From Sphaerosporella brunnea (lineage: Eukaryota > Ascomycota > Pezizomycetes > Pezizales > Pyronemataceae): 31,786 nt of DNA. Each line of letters begins with the position of its first letter. Position 1 is the stretch's first letter. A program made the position numbers and the translations under genes. The stretch covers positions 1-31,786 of the forward strand of contig VXIS01000439.1 of the NCBI GenBank assembly GCA_008704415.1, in the 5' to 3' direction. Positions 9,268 through 17,719 of this stretch are shown piece by piece. Below the pieces are notes generated by a model. The model was not told where the DNA came from, did no database searches, and saw only the letters and a list, made by a program, of their open reading frames with translations.

Positions 9268-9465
9268 ATGTGCAACAACCCGCCCAAAATACCGCCGCGT
9301 CGTCGTCGAGGCGGTGCAAGCAGAAACGGCAGGACAATCGCAAGCAACGATGGCATGGAGGAGACCGAGGGGGATGAGGAGCAAGAGGATCATGACGAGA
9401 GCGAAGGTGATGAAGAAGAGATTTGGCGATGTTTCCCCGCATCCAACCATTTTGACGGAAATTAA
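9268..9465 (+). CDS. Short acidic open frame, doubtful
   Basis: A 65-codon frame encodes a basic start (PPRRRRGGASRNGR) and then an acidic run (EETEGDEEQEDHDESEGDEE). Low-complexity frames like this arise easily by chance. It could be an exon remnant of a low-complexity protein, but no splice structure or family match supports it. Confidence 0.15.
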   Translation: MCNNPPKIPPRRRRGGASRNGRTIASNDGMEETEGDEEQEDHDESEGDEEEIWRCFPASNHFDGN

Positions 9466-9469
9466 CTAC

Positions 9470-10135
9470 TTGTTCGCATGCAGGACCTCCTAGCCGTGAA
9501 CGGCAAGACGAACGGTCGCGACTGCGTTTGGCAGCGCACTGGACGGAACATATCCATGTTGCACGTACTCCTGACACTGGCATACCCAAAACCTGGGATA
9601 GCACATTCCGGCTTTCAAAACCTCACCACCCTGGTATCGCGAATTCGGATTCATGGAGTTGACAGTTGGTGCTCGCATATCGTCATTCCTCCGGTCCGCG
9701 GATTAAATGCGATGCTACAGTTACTCCTCCAGCCACAGACCGCCGGCTCCTTACGATTTCTGATGGGTGCGCAAGGGGGGATTATTCGGACAAGCTGGTG
9801 GCACTCCCTTACCTACCGACGGGTTGTTGAAGCTGCCTCGCTGCCACATTACCTGCCGTGTAGCGCGGATCAACACACCTATTCTGCGCCGGCATGGGTT
9901 CCGCTTTTCCGGTGCTCGCCCCGGATGATCGATCCCTCATTGATGTCGGACTGGCACCGTCGCTCTGAGGAATGAGTGATGGCTGACCCATAGGCGACTG
10001 ATTAACGACGCTCGCCAAAAGTTCGGATGGCATCAGGAATCCTTGCCCGCGTCGGCGACGGACGTGCTCCCTCAATGAGGAAGCACGTCTTGGGAATTAT
10101 GGTGGAGGTGCATGGGGCTTACAGGGGTTTATCCG
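9470..10135. other. No supported gene
   Basis: A 165-codon plus-strand frame (9478-9975) and an 88-codon minus-strand frame (9809-10075) have no recognised motif or biased composition. I do not call either. Confidence 0.45.
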
Positions 10136-10139
10136 GGCT

Positions 10140-10272
10140 TCCTGGTATGTATATAAGGAGGCATCTCCTCCCATCCCCCTGGCTGGATCAGAGCGCAATA
10201 TACACTACATCTCCCAGAACACTATTCTCTCCTCCCGCATTACACCTTCTACGCCGGTCATTCTTTCGAGTT
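10140..10272 (+). promoter_or_regulatory. TATA-type promoter candidate
   Basis: TGTATATAAGGAGG at about 10146-10159 is followed by a CT-rich stretch (CTCCTCCC...TTCTCTCCTCCCGC) and ATG at 10273. That is the usual arrangement of a fungal promoter, or of the U3/R region of an LTR element. The frame from 10273 runs 38 codons to a GTAGGA donor at 10387, and an intron with GGCTAAC and CAG can be drawn to 10439. However, splicing there does not enter the anoctamin frame that follows, so the link between promoter and fragment is unproven. Confidence 0.4.
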
Positions 10273-10439
10273 CATGTTCGACGCAGTGGAGACTGGCCAC
10301 AGTCGCAATAGCGTGAGACTTCAGTGGTGGCGCGGCGAAGCAGGATCAACGAGGAATCAATGGGACAAGCGGAGCCCACAACGGAGGTAGGAGTGCTGTC
10401 CATAGATTGTGGAGGTTTGCTGTGGCTAACAACATTCAG

Positions 10440-10864
10440 TGTGCTCGTCTCCACGCCTTCGTACTGAATCGGCTCCATTGTGCGATATCTCACAACACGT
10501 GGCATTTTACTTCGCATTTTTGGAATCGTACTTCTGGTTCCTGGTGATTGCGGCTTGCTTCGGCGTTGCGTCGTATTTCCTATTACCTCAGTACTCCCTC
10601 ATCATTGCCGTGGCCAACTGCCTCTGGTCTGTTGTCTTCGTCGAACAATGGAAGCGCCAGGAAGTTGACCTTGCTGTGTGCTGGAATGTTCGCAGCGTTT
10701 CTCAGTTCCACAGCAAGCGTGCTCAGTTTCAACCGGAAACTGAGACGAAAGACCCGGTGACTGGAGAAATGGTCAAAGTCTTCCCAGCCTGGAAGAGACT
10801 GACTAAACAGGTGCCATACGGCTGCATATACCAGATGATTGATTGCAAGCAAACAACCACTTGA
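10440..10864 (+). pseudogene. Ist2/anoctamin (TMEM16-family) exon fragment
   Basis: From about 10487 to 10810 the frame gives HVAFYFAFLESYFWFLV, two hydrophobic segments, SVVFVEQWKRQEVDLAV and DPVTGEMVKVFPAWKRLTK. These are hallmark segments of the anoctamin domain of fungal Ist2-like proteins, which tether cortical ER to the plasma membrane. Family members are usually several hundred to about 1000 residues; only about 108 residues remain here. Homology stops after LTKQ at a GTGCCA that could be an old splice donor, and the frame ends at 10864. Upstream exons of the family are not found. The 5' flank of degenerate array copy C' begins about 70 bp downstream. Probably a captured or duplicated exon rather than a working gene. 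Confidence 0.75.
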
Positions 10865-10929
10865 GTTGCGCCGTTGAGACAGCACGTGGTTTTCTTGCAG
10901 CTTCAAGCGCAAGTCTGAGCAACGCGATG

Positions 10930-11480
10930 CTTTGCGGTAACCTCTCTCGACGCTGAATAACATAGCGAGTGATGTCTGGTGAGGCAACATAGCTGTCATC
11001 ATCGCCAGGGGAACATCCATCCCGTCAAGATTGTCCGTTTCTCAAGCGCCTCAACGATGCTTGCGCACCCGGGGTTTTGTGAGCTCCAAAATGCGCCTTC
11101 TGGGCTGTTATAACGGATAATATTCGGGCAGCCAACGAACATTACCGTTGCCTGTATTCACGGGGCCAACATGCGGGATTGCACCCGGGTGAGGAATGCG
11201 CCTCGACCTACCAGCCGCGGCTGGCATCAATCCGGCACCAGAGGGGGAAGAAGGAAGATGACGACGATATGGATTACCACGATGAGGAGGAGGCGGAGAA
11301 GGTCTAGCCATAACGAGCAAATAAATTTTCTTTGTTTTCCTTTCTTGTGGTACGCCGGTCGCTGGTGGTGACAAACGTGATACAGTGCGCACAAATCGCG
11401 CGGACGCTCCGGTATACACGCAATACCGCTATAGAAACATCGATGCGCTGTGGTGGATGTGGCGGGCTGAAAATCTCGAC
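10930..11480 (+). pseudogene. Array family copy C' (degenerate)
   Basis: 10940-11050 matches the 5' flank (GCGAGTGATGTCTGGTGAGG, CAACGATGCTTGCGC). Exon 2 is recognised at 11171 by ATGCGGGATTGCACCCGGG, but an internal deletion joins it to a shortened CTCGACCTACCAG, destroying the Cys pair. Remnants of the acidic-tail DNA lead to AATAAA at 11320-11325, and the 3' flank follows. Exon 1 and the intron are lost or unrecognisable. Not expected to make a family protein. Confidence 0.7.
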
Positions 11481-11850
11481 GCGTATAGCGCATGACGCGA
11501 AGCATACCGAGTGATTTGCAGTGAGGCAACATTGACTGACATCCCCAGCTCACCGCCACCAAGAGGCCGTGGACATCGCGTCAGGTTTTCCCGTGGCTCG
11601 AGCTCCGCAACGGCACTCTCGGTATCAGCTTTCCGGGGCTTTATGCACTCCAAATCATCCAGGCTGGAGTTTTATAAAAGCCGGGTGCCAGGACCCGGAA
11701 GGTTTCACGACGCCGCCCCAACCCCGAGAATAGATGGCAGGTGTGGTTACGCTGGGCTGTGACGAGTGCTGTGGGGAAGAGCACCCGGCCTTGTCCAAAG
11801 CCAAACCTCATAAAACCCCCTTCTCCTCGCAAACAAACCAAATCATCAAC
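11481..11850 (+). promoter_or_regulatory. 5' flank and promoter of array copy C
   Basis: Nearly collinear with the copy B flank. TATAAAAG is at 11673-11680, again followed by the CCGGGT...ACCCGG inverted repeat. CATAAAAC and the CT-rich leader precede ATG at 11851. Conservation of TATA box, hairpin and leader in both copies suggests recent duplication, selection, or both. Confidence 0.6.
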
Positions 11851-12453
11851 ATGTCTACCCCCACCAACACCCCCACCACTATCTCCCACATCCAGCCCGC
11901 CCCTGGCGGCGCTGCTGCCACTCCCGCCACTACCAACACCGCCGACGCCACCAACACCTCCGCCGACGCCCCGGACGACGCTGCCGCCGCCGCCAACCCG
12001 CCGTTCTCGTACGGAAACGCCCCTCCTACCCCCACCGGCACCCAGTGGCCCTCCGGGTACTTTCCCGTTGTAAGTTCCCCGAGGAGGATTATTCAGCGCG
12101 CGTACTAACTGCTGTGATCTTAGGAGTGGTGGTGGTGCTCCTGTAAGCTGGGCCACTACGTCCACATGCGGGACTGTACGCGGGGCAAGAAGCGGTGCGA
12201 CGCATGCCTGGACCGCGACCAGGTCTACCAGCGGGGCGCCGACTGGCCGCCGCGGCAGCAGCTACCGGTCCACCCCTTGAGCTGGGGGAGGAGCAGGCTG
12301 CCGACGAGGAGGAGGACGAAGCGGACGACGAGGATTATCTGGGTGAGGAGGATGACGATGATGGGTACGCTGATGACGATGACGAGTACGCTGATGACGA
12401 TGAGGGGTTTGACGATGGCGATGATGAGGACGAGGCTTAGGAGGAGACCATAA
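11851..12453 (+). CDS. Array family copy C: two exons, frameshifted after the Cys module
   Basis: Exons are 11851-12069 and 12124-12453. The 54-nt intron (12070-12123) has GTAAGT, TACTAAC and TTAG. Residues 1-73 are a shortened Ala/Thr/Pro-rich exon 1 with the GTQWPSGYFPV ending. Exon 2 gives EWWWC78, an extra C80, H84, H87, C91, C98 and C101, then LDRDQVYQ. Compared with copy B, about 10 nt are missing just after CTACCAGCGGG, which shifts the frame. The reading frame then continues in a basic, Met/Arg-rich tail to TGA at 12451 (182 aa in total). The DNA for the acidic tail persists in another frame ending at 12440. The Cys/His module is intact, but the NLS-like patch and acidic tail are lost. 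Either a young pseudogene or a copy with an inverted tail charge. AATAAA is at 12460-12465. Confidence 0.6.
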
Positions 12454-12459
12454 CGGGAG

Positions 12460-12640
12460 AATAAATTTGTTTTGTTTTTTTCATTTTCTCCTGACGGTTG
12501 TGGAATGCCAGACTATGCCTTCTCACTCGTGGCGATAACTGTGATACTGTGCGCGCGAATTATAGGGACGCTCAGCTCTAGCCATACGCACGCGATGCCG
12601 CTGTAGAAATGTGTATACGCTGCGGCGACTCGTGGTACCC
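12460..12640 (+). repeat. 3' flank of array copy C, with AATAAA
   Basis: AATAAA at 12460-12465, then a T-rich stretch, CTCCTGACGGTTGTGG and GGGACGCTCAGCTCTAGC, align with the other 3' flanks as far as GTAGAAATGTG near 12602-12613. Homology then fades. Confidence 0.65.
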
Positions 12641-12642
12641 GC

Positions 12643-12918
12643 GTGGCTACCGATCCGGGTCTACCGTGCTCGTTGGGGATGCGATTCCCTGGAGATCTCA
12701 CCTGCGCGCAAAATTTTGGCGAGCCTGCGACTTTGCTCTACTACGAGCGGATAACTGAGGACGACGATGAGAGCGAGCCTGAGGCCTTTGGGAGTGAAAG
12801 TGAAGATGAGCCGGCTCGCGAAAAAGAAGCTGAAGACGCCGGTCTAACGACGGAGATGAGGAAGCCGACGTCTTCACCGCTCGAGATTGATTTTATCTCG
12901 TATGTTGATGCAATGTGA
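12643..12918 (+). CDS. Unrecognised 91-residue acidic frame, doubtful
   Basis: The frame ends DFISYVDAM and has an acidic middle (EDDDESEPEAFGSESEDEP). No catalytic motif, no splice signals that I trust, and no family match. Acidic segments like this occur in the N-terminal parts of several fungal transposase proteins and in many nuclear proteins, so composition alone is not informative. It abuts the 3' flank of copy C. Confidence 0.2.
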   Translation: MATDPGLPCSLGMRFPGDLTCAQNFGEPATLLYYERITEDDDESEPEAFGSESEDEPAREKEAEDAGLTTEMRKPTSSPLEIDFISYVDAM

Positions 12919-13072
12919 TTCCATATCTTAACGATCTCCTGCACACCGACACATACATACATATGCACTTTATTATCTACATCACCGCAGACTCCTAGCT
13001 AATATGACACCGTGTCCGCTGCCTTATTGATGTTACTTAAAGCGTCAAAGTATACCAAGAAAGAGAGAAAGA

Positions 13073-13246
13073 TCAGAGAAAAAAAACAAACAACACCGCA
13101 GCACGGAAAAAGCTCCTGCCATCCTCTTCAGCATCCATCGCCACGATCCGATGTGCTTTGGGATCCCACAAAAACTGCAGGATAACAGGCGCGACGTTCT
13201 CCTGCCGGAGCAGCGCTGCATCGACCGCCATAGTAAGCAATTCCAT
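13073..13246 (-). CDS. Short minus-strand fragment of an unknown protein, doubtful
   Basis: A 57-codon frame begins MELLTMAVDAALLRQ and includes VILQFLWDPKAHRIVAMDAE, with an amphipathic, protein-like composition. A stop lies just upstream in frame, and downstream it runs into low-complexity T-rich DNA. It could be an exon fragment; I do not recognise the family. Confidence 0.2.
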   Translation of the reverse strand: MELLTMAVDAALLRQENVAPVILQFLWDPKAHRIVAMDAEEDGRSFFRAAVLFVFFL

Positions 13247-13454
13247 CGCGCGGTAATGCCGTTATATGAAGCTGACAGTTGCCGTGACGCCAGCCTCTTC
13301 CTGTCCTGCGTCAGCTCGGGTACAAAGCTGCTGTTCCTCAGAGACATAGGATGACCGTCGGTTGGTGCTCTCACGAATCCAGCAGCGAGTGGTGCGTGCC
13401 TTATTAGCTTTGCATTTTGAGTGTGCAAGCAGGAGAAGCGTTTTGCTCGGCGCC

Positions 13455-13800
13455 ATAGACGGGAGGATTGCGAGGACGCTCAGCTATAGCAGTAAGTACG
13501 TCCTACGGCTTCAGGATTTTGAAACCCCGCAGTGAGTGTGCAGTTCCGGAATGTGTCGATGCACATGGAGCTCTCTTGAGAACTTGTGTTCCCAGGACGT
13601 GGCGAGTGATTTCTGGTGATGAAACGTTGCTGACTCACCACCCCCGTGTACACCCCATCAGGTTTGCCTGTTCCTCAGCCGTCTCAACGATGCTCTGAGT
13701 CTCAGCCACCCGTCTCAAACCCGTCACTACCTCGACAGAGATCTCCTTCCGCCGCGTCGCCAGGACCTACTCGCCCTCTGGGTACTTTCTAGTGGTGTCT
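13455..13800 (+). pseudogene. Array family copy D' (flanks plus end of exon 1 only)
   Basis: GAGGACGCTCAGCTATAGC (about 13472-13490) matches the 3' flank. GGCGAGTGATTTCTGGTGATG and CATCAGGTTTGCCTGTTCC (13600-13680) match the 5' flank. CTCGCCCTCTGGGTACTTTC (about 13770-13789) matches the end of exon 1. No usable intron or exon 2 follows. This preserves the tandem order of 3' flank, 5' flank, then gene. Confidence 0.55.
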
Positions 13801-13900
13801 CCACTCCTGACGCCCCCTCCCACCCCCTCATCACCGCTGTCACTGTCTAAATCGCCATCTTCGTCCTCTGCAGCCTGCCGGTGCATTCGTCTCTGCGCTT

Positions 13901-14158
13901 CTAGCTCTTCCAAGCGCGCCAAATGCGCCCGCTCTCCTCATCCGTGAGTTCTGGAAAATTAAGCCAATTGCGAAGACACATGCGGGTTTCTGCAGTCTCA
14001 GGAACCATCCGGTTCCGCTTCTTTGTGATCAAATCACTGGTCGCAGAGAAAACCTCTTCTGTGGGGACGCTTGTCGCAGGCGCGGCGCAAAAATCGGCGG
14101 CCATGATATGAAGTCGGGGAAATCGATGCGCATTCGCTCGCCACCACTGCAAGATATC
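13901..14158 (-). pseudogene. hAT transposase C-terminal dimerisation-domain fragment
   Basis: On the minus strand the frame reads VDILQWWRANAHRFPRLH, then PATSVPTEEVFSATSD and KKRNRMVPET. These are the conserved WW...P.L and PATS...ER/EVFS...R.R segments of the hAT dimerisation domain (Dimer_Tnp_hAT). A TATAG acceptor immediately precedes GTTGATATC, so an upstream exon may have existed, but the catalytic core is not found. The frame ends at TAG at the left edge. A different frame continues through LARLEELEAQRRMHR into an acidic tail (to about 13805), implying a possible one-base frameshift. Confidence 0.75.
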
Positions 14159-14159
14159 A

Positions 14160-14680
14160 ACCTATACACGTTTAGCACTCACTCCCACGGCGGACCGAAG
14201 GGTTTTTGGCGGCCCCGCCGCGGAATAACTCAATGGGAGGGCGATGCAACTGCAATGGGTGCATATCACCAGTTGGTGGGTATAGATCCCCGGGATTGTT
14301 TGTCTTAGCAAGAGCTTATGCGTGTAAACATAGCTATTAATGCCTGACGCTTGCTGGCCCCGGGAGCGTGGATAGGAGTAAGCACTGTGCTTTCCGGTTC
14401 GCTGGTAGCTTTGATATTGTCTACCTCATTCAGTCAATTACTTATTTACAGCACCGCCGCCACGGCTCTAAGAAGACATGCCATAAGACCCCGCCAGACA
14501 TCTCTGAACGGCCTCGACTGATGAGAAATCCATGTCTAGCATTTCGTCTCCCGGTGGCACGGGCAGAGGCGGGCAAGGCGTTCTCTGTGTTTGAGACATT
14601 GCGGGTAGGATATTGATTTCGGGAGGGTTGAGTCTGGGGCAGGTCGACATCCGCGACACACTCTCTCTATGACGTTTTGC
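14160..14680. other. No supported gene
   Basis: Short frames only. The DNA just right of the hAT fragment may be its decayed intron and upstream exon, but I cannot identify conserved transposase segments. Confidence 0.4.
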
Positions 14681-14689
14681 TTACAAGAG

Positions 14690-14802
14690 TTCGAACCGGC
14701 TGACGAACTCGCTGCCGGACCAAGTTCGAAAAATTTTGCCACCCCATACAAAATAAGGTTTGTATGGGAGTTCGAACCGCGGGCGCTTCGAGACAGTTCG
14801 AA
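14690..14802. repeat. Cluster of TTCGAA sites around an inverted repeat
   Basis: TTCGAA occurs at 14690, 14725, 14771 and 14797, mostly as AGTTCGAAC. CCATACAAA (14744-14752) and TTTGTATGG (14759-14767) form a perfect 9-bp inverted repeat in the middle, so the segment is a nested near-palindrome. Possibly a transposon end or a cluster of protein-binding sites. Confidence 0.5.
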
Positions 14803-14879
14803 CGGGTTCGGATCGTGGACATCACTAGTACTTTCCCGCAATTTTATTCCTGACCACAGTTATCTCGCGCAGGGGCTAA

Positions 14880-15010
14880 TTCCTGGTCTTAGGTGGCGGG
14901 GTGGAGCAGCCGTAAAGGCGGCGACGACGCTCCCATGGGGGATTGTACTCGGGGGGGGACTGCTGCGACCGGAGCCCGGACCGGGACCACGTGTACCAGC
15001 GGGCAGTTTT
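14880..15010 (+). pseudogene. Array family copy E (exon 2 remnant)
   Basis: TAATTCCTGGTCTTAG matches the intron end. The following DNA encodes GWSSRKGGDDAPMGDCTRGG in the family frame, so the first Cys and both His are replaced. GACCGGGACCACGTGTACCAGCGGG at 14977-15002 corresponds to DRDxVYQR, but in a shifted frame. A likely 3' flank lies at 15530-15720. Not functional as a family protein. Confidence 0.65.
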
Positions 15011-15019
15011 CCACCGCCC

Positions 15020-15515
15020 ACCGCCGCATTTCTTCAGGCTACAACAAGCAACATGGGTCTGCCTACACAAGAGCGAGCATACAGAGCAGTCTCATTTTCG
15101 TTCGAAGAGACCTACGACTCCTCCCACGTGTCTCTGCAGTCGTTTCTGCCCAGCACCGACAATCTACCACATCATACGGGGTTGCATCGGTCCTCGTCTC
15201 CCCCGCCCGAGCTTGAGGAACGTCCATTATTCGCTAGCTGACGGTTCGCTCGCCTAAGACTGGTGAATCACCGATGTCAGCTCCGCTGTCCTTTGCGCAG
15301 TCTCAAGTCTCCACCACCTCCGCTGGTTCAGAGGAATACCTAGAGGTCGCGTACCCTGCCTCGATCAATGGAAACCCGTACTATATGGTACCCATCGGGG
15401 ATCGCTCAAAACACCATGGAGGGAATGGCCGGCAAGTGGAAGAGGACTAACGGCGCCGAGTGGAAGCGCAGTATCAGCGTCACTTTGAAGCAGAATTCCC
15501 TCCTCGATTCGATGA
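15020..15515. other. No supported gene
   Basis: This lies between the copy E exon remnant and its 3' flank, so it may be an insertion into the unit. The frames present have no recognised domain. Confidence 0.4.
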
Positions 15516-15520
15516 AAAGG

Positions 15521-15720
15521 TTTTTTTTTTTTTTTTTTCTCCTGTCCTTTGTGGTATGCCTACTCACTTGTGGTGGTACATACGATAATATGCGCGGGGA
15601 TTTTGAGGTTACCGAGAGCCGACTACGCTTGTACTTGCCCGGTAGAAACGGTTGTACGCAATGGTCAATATATCGGGCCGGAATGTCTTGACGCATAAAT
15701 AAGCCCTGAGACTTGAGTTC
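15521..15720 (+). repeat. Diverged 3' flank of array copy E, with poly-T tract
   Basis: An 18-nt T-tract (15521-15538) precedes CTCCTGTCCTTTGTGGTATGC, and GGTAGAAACGGTTGTACGCA and CGGGCCGGAATGTCTTGACGC follow. All are diverged versions of the family 3' flank. A GAGTTTTATAAA at about 15790-15801 resembles the TATA segment of the 5' flank, a trace of a further unit. Confidence 0.5.
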
Positions 15721-15804
15721 GCAACATCGGGGGTGATTCCAGTGAATCCACAATGGATACCGTCCTCCACCGGAAATGCATACTGATTAGAGTTTTATAA
15801 ATGT

Positions 15805-16250
15805 GTATTTGTAGTAGGGGTTGGGTAGTCTATGATCTGTGATCGATAGTGTCAAGGAAAGCGGTTGACTGAACCGCCTAATCCACTCTCCCAGAAGCAA
15901 GAGCTGACATTCCTTTCATTATCCAATTAGATAGCTTGATCACCACCGTAGGCGCAATAGTTAATCCTTTCTAGCCATCCACGCAACCACGTACAGGTTA
16001 ACCTGCATTTTTTCTCGCGCTTCGACGGAGCGGTACTTTTCCTGCTTGCGCTTAGAAACCTTAGCTCATATACTAAAGATATATCATTTACTTGGTTTGT
16101 GGTCATTTACAACGTATCGTGTGTAAGGCCAATTGGCCAAGAGCACTATATCTGCGAGGCGGCCACAAAAACGCTTTGCCACTAAGCATTGGGCTATATC
16201 ACATAAATAGCGCGCTTTAACTGCTTTTGACAACCAGACAACTCCCTGGA
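15805..16250. other. AT-rich DNA, no supported gene
   Basis: No long frames. A 12-bp palindrome GGCCAATTGGCC lies at about 16127-16138. Nothing else is seen. Confidence 0.45.
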
Positions 16251-16252
16251 TA

Positions 16253-16446
16253 CGGTAAAAACTCGGATATAAGAGACCCCCCAGATTTGGATAGCGGAAA
16301 AGAATTGCCGTATAAGAAAATTTTCAGGCTTGCCAAGGAGGGTTTTTGTTTTTACCGACTTCCTTTTGGAGATATTAAATCGCCTATAAGGCAATTCTGC
16401 ACCGCCAAACAAATCTGGGGGGTCTCTTATATCCGAGCTTTTACGG
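16253..16446. mobile_element. 194-bp fold-back MITE with long terminal inverted repeats
   Basis: The ends are nearly perfect inverted repeats of about 37 bp (CGGTAAAAACTCGGATATAA; AAGAGACCCCCCAGATTTG) with two mismatches. Weaker complementarity (AGAATTGCC against GGCAATTCT) extends each arm to roughly 70 bp. The element is flanked by TA on both sides (16251-16252 and 16447-16448), which fits a Tc1/mariner-type (Stowaway-like) target duplication. It encodes no protein; the two opposed frames crossing it are a by-product of its symmetry. Confidence 0.85.
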
Positions 16447-16449
16447 TAA

Positions 16450-16860
16450 TAATCACAGAAACTAACCCACTCCACCCAGAAGATCAGCAGAAGCCTGATT
16501 TTACCAATTAAGAATGATATGCGATCGAGGTGATGACGATACGCCATTGGTTGAAATTCAAGCTAGCAGTGACGTCCAGACTGGCAAACAACAAGCTGTT
16601 GGTGCCATGCATAACACGGAATCACTTTGCTACATGGCAGCGATGGATAACTGACAGCTAACCTTCGCCTTCACAGAAATATCCATTTCGCAAGATGCTT
16701 ATGCTTCACGGTGGATAGGATTACCTTGCGAAGATCAGGAGCGGAAGCGTGTCGCAGAACTTCTGATGTGGAGCGCACAAAATGTCAAAAATGAAATGCA
16801 GACAAATGCACAACTCGTCGCCAGAAATATAACAATCATCCGGGCAGAATGGTTACATAC
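16450..16860. other. No supported gene
   Basis: Short frames only and no recognised motif. Confidence 0.45.
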
Positions 16861-16867
16861 ATCTGAT

Positions 16868-16910
16868 GGGGAAGGCGGCAGCAAAGACTGGCCTTGGCAT
16901 GCTGTACAGC
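16868..16910 (+). repeat. Dispersed motif GGCGGCAGCAAAGACTGGCC
   Basis: This is the longest match to the motif at 4923-4957, upstream of array copy A. Here too it lies upstream of an array-family remnant (copy F), so both may carry an older form of the 5' flank. Confidence 0.55.
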
Positions 16911-17145
16911 GTAGCTGTGTCGAGCGGCAAAAAGACAGCGGCTGTCCCAAAACCACGACCCTGCCGCCACTCCCCACCGTCATTAACCCTCAACCGTCCA
17001 TCCTTCCACAGCCCCCCACCCCCACTCCTAAAGCAGACGACTCTTCCCAGCCATTCAGAGGGTATCGCTGCCCACAACCCTCACCGTCGCTGCCATCTGC
17101 TTCGCCCACCCCCCCTTCTCTTCGCGATATCCCGTCACCCGCTGT

Positions 17146-17620
17146 TTGTTTTTTCTCTGTCGCCGTCGTTGGTGGGGAAGCCTCGCTATCCCCAAGGGTG
17201 AGTTGTCGACTCTCACAGTCAACAACCGTCGGTCCCACGGTTCCCGCTACGCCCGCCATCGATTCGGCGGCTTCCAGTCACGATCTGTAGGTTCTACGAT
17301 CTCCACCTCACCAGTCGTCGCTTCCGTGATCTCACTGACCTCCGCAGCTTCGTCCCAGCCACCGGCGCCACCAACCGCCGCGACTGTCAGCGAGTAGCGC
17401 TGCGTGTTTCCCCCCCCCCAGTAAGTTCTCTAACACAACGCTTCCATCCTGCAGCGCGTATACTAATTCCTGTACCCTCAGTCGACGCGGTGTTGCTGGT
17501 GCGGTGTGCACCCGGGGGCAAAAGGGGTGCGATAAGTTCCCCGATCGCGACGGAAGAAGGGGTCTGATAAGTGCCTCGACCGCGACCAGAGCTACCAGAG
17601 CGGGCAACAGTCGTAGCCGG
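17146..17620 (+). pseudogene. Array family copy F (diverged; Cys module duplicated)
   Basis: A Ser/Thr/Pro/Ala-rich exon-1-like frame ends at TAG 17395. A GTAAGT donor at 17421 after a C-tract, TACTAAT and a CAG acceptor at 17481 define a 61-nt intron. Exon 2 in one frame gives VCTRGQKGCDKFPDRD. Directly after it a second version, KKGSDKCLDRDQSYQ, occurs in another frame, so the C..C segment has been duplicated out of phase. The WWWC segment survives only as CCWC in a third frame. The exon-1 stop and the frame conflicts point to a pseudogene. Confidence 0.55.
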
Positions 17621-17719
17621 TCAAGGAAAGACGGCGCTGCCGTCGCTGTTGCCCAGCTACCAGAGCGGGCAACAGTCGTAGCCGGTCAGGAAAGACGGCG
17701 CTGCCGTCGCTGTTGCCCA
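17591..17719. repeat. Direct duplication of about 65 bp
   Basis: 17591-17655 and 17656-17719 are near-identical (GCTACCAGAGCGGGCAACAG to GCTGTTGCCCA), differing by one missing A in the second copy. Each contains GGGCAACAG and CTGTTGCCC as an inverted repeat. The lengths of 65 and 64 shift the frame, so the duplication is not a clean in-frame protein repeat. Confidence 0.85.

Noticed and set aside
9478..9975. 165-codon plus-strand frame as a gene
   Set aside because: No motif, no biased composition and no splice or promoter context; it overlaps unrelated minus-strand frames.
16194..16547. Opposed frames of 117 and 94 codons
   Set aside because: They span the fold-back MITE, whose symmetry produces open frames on both strands.
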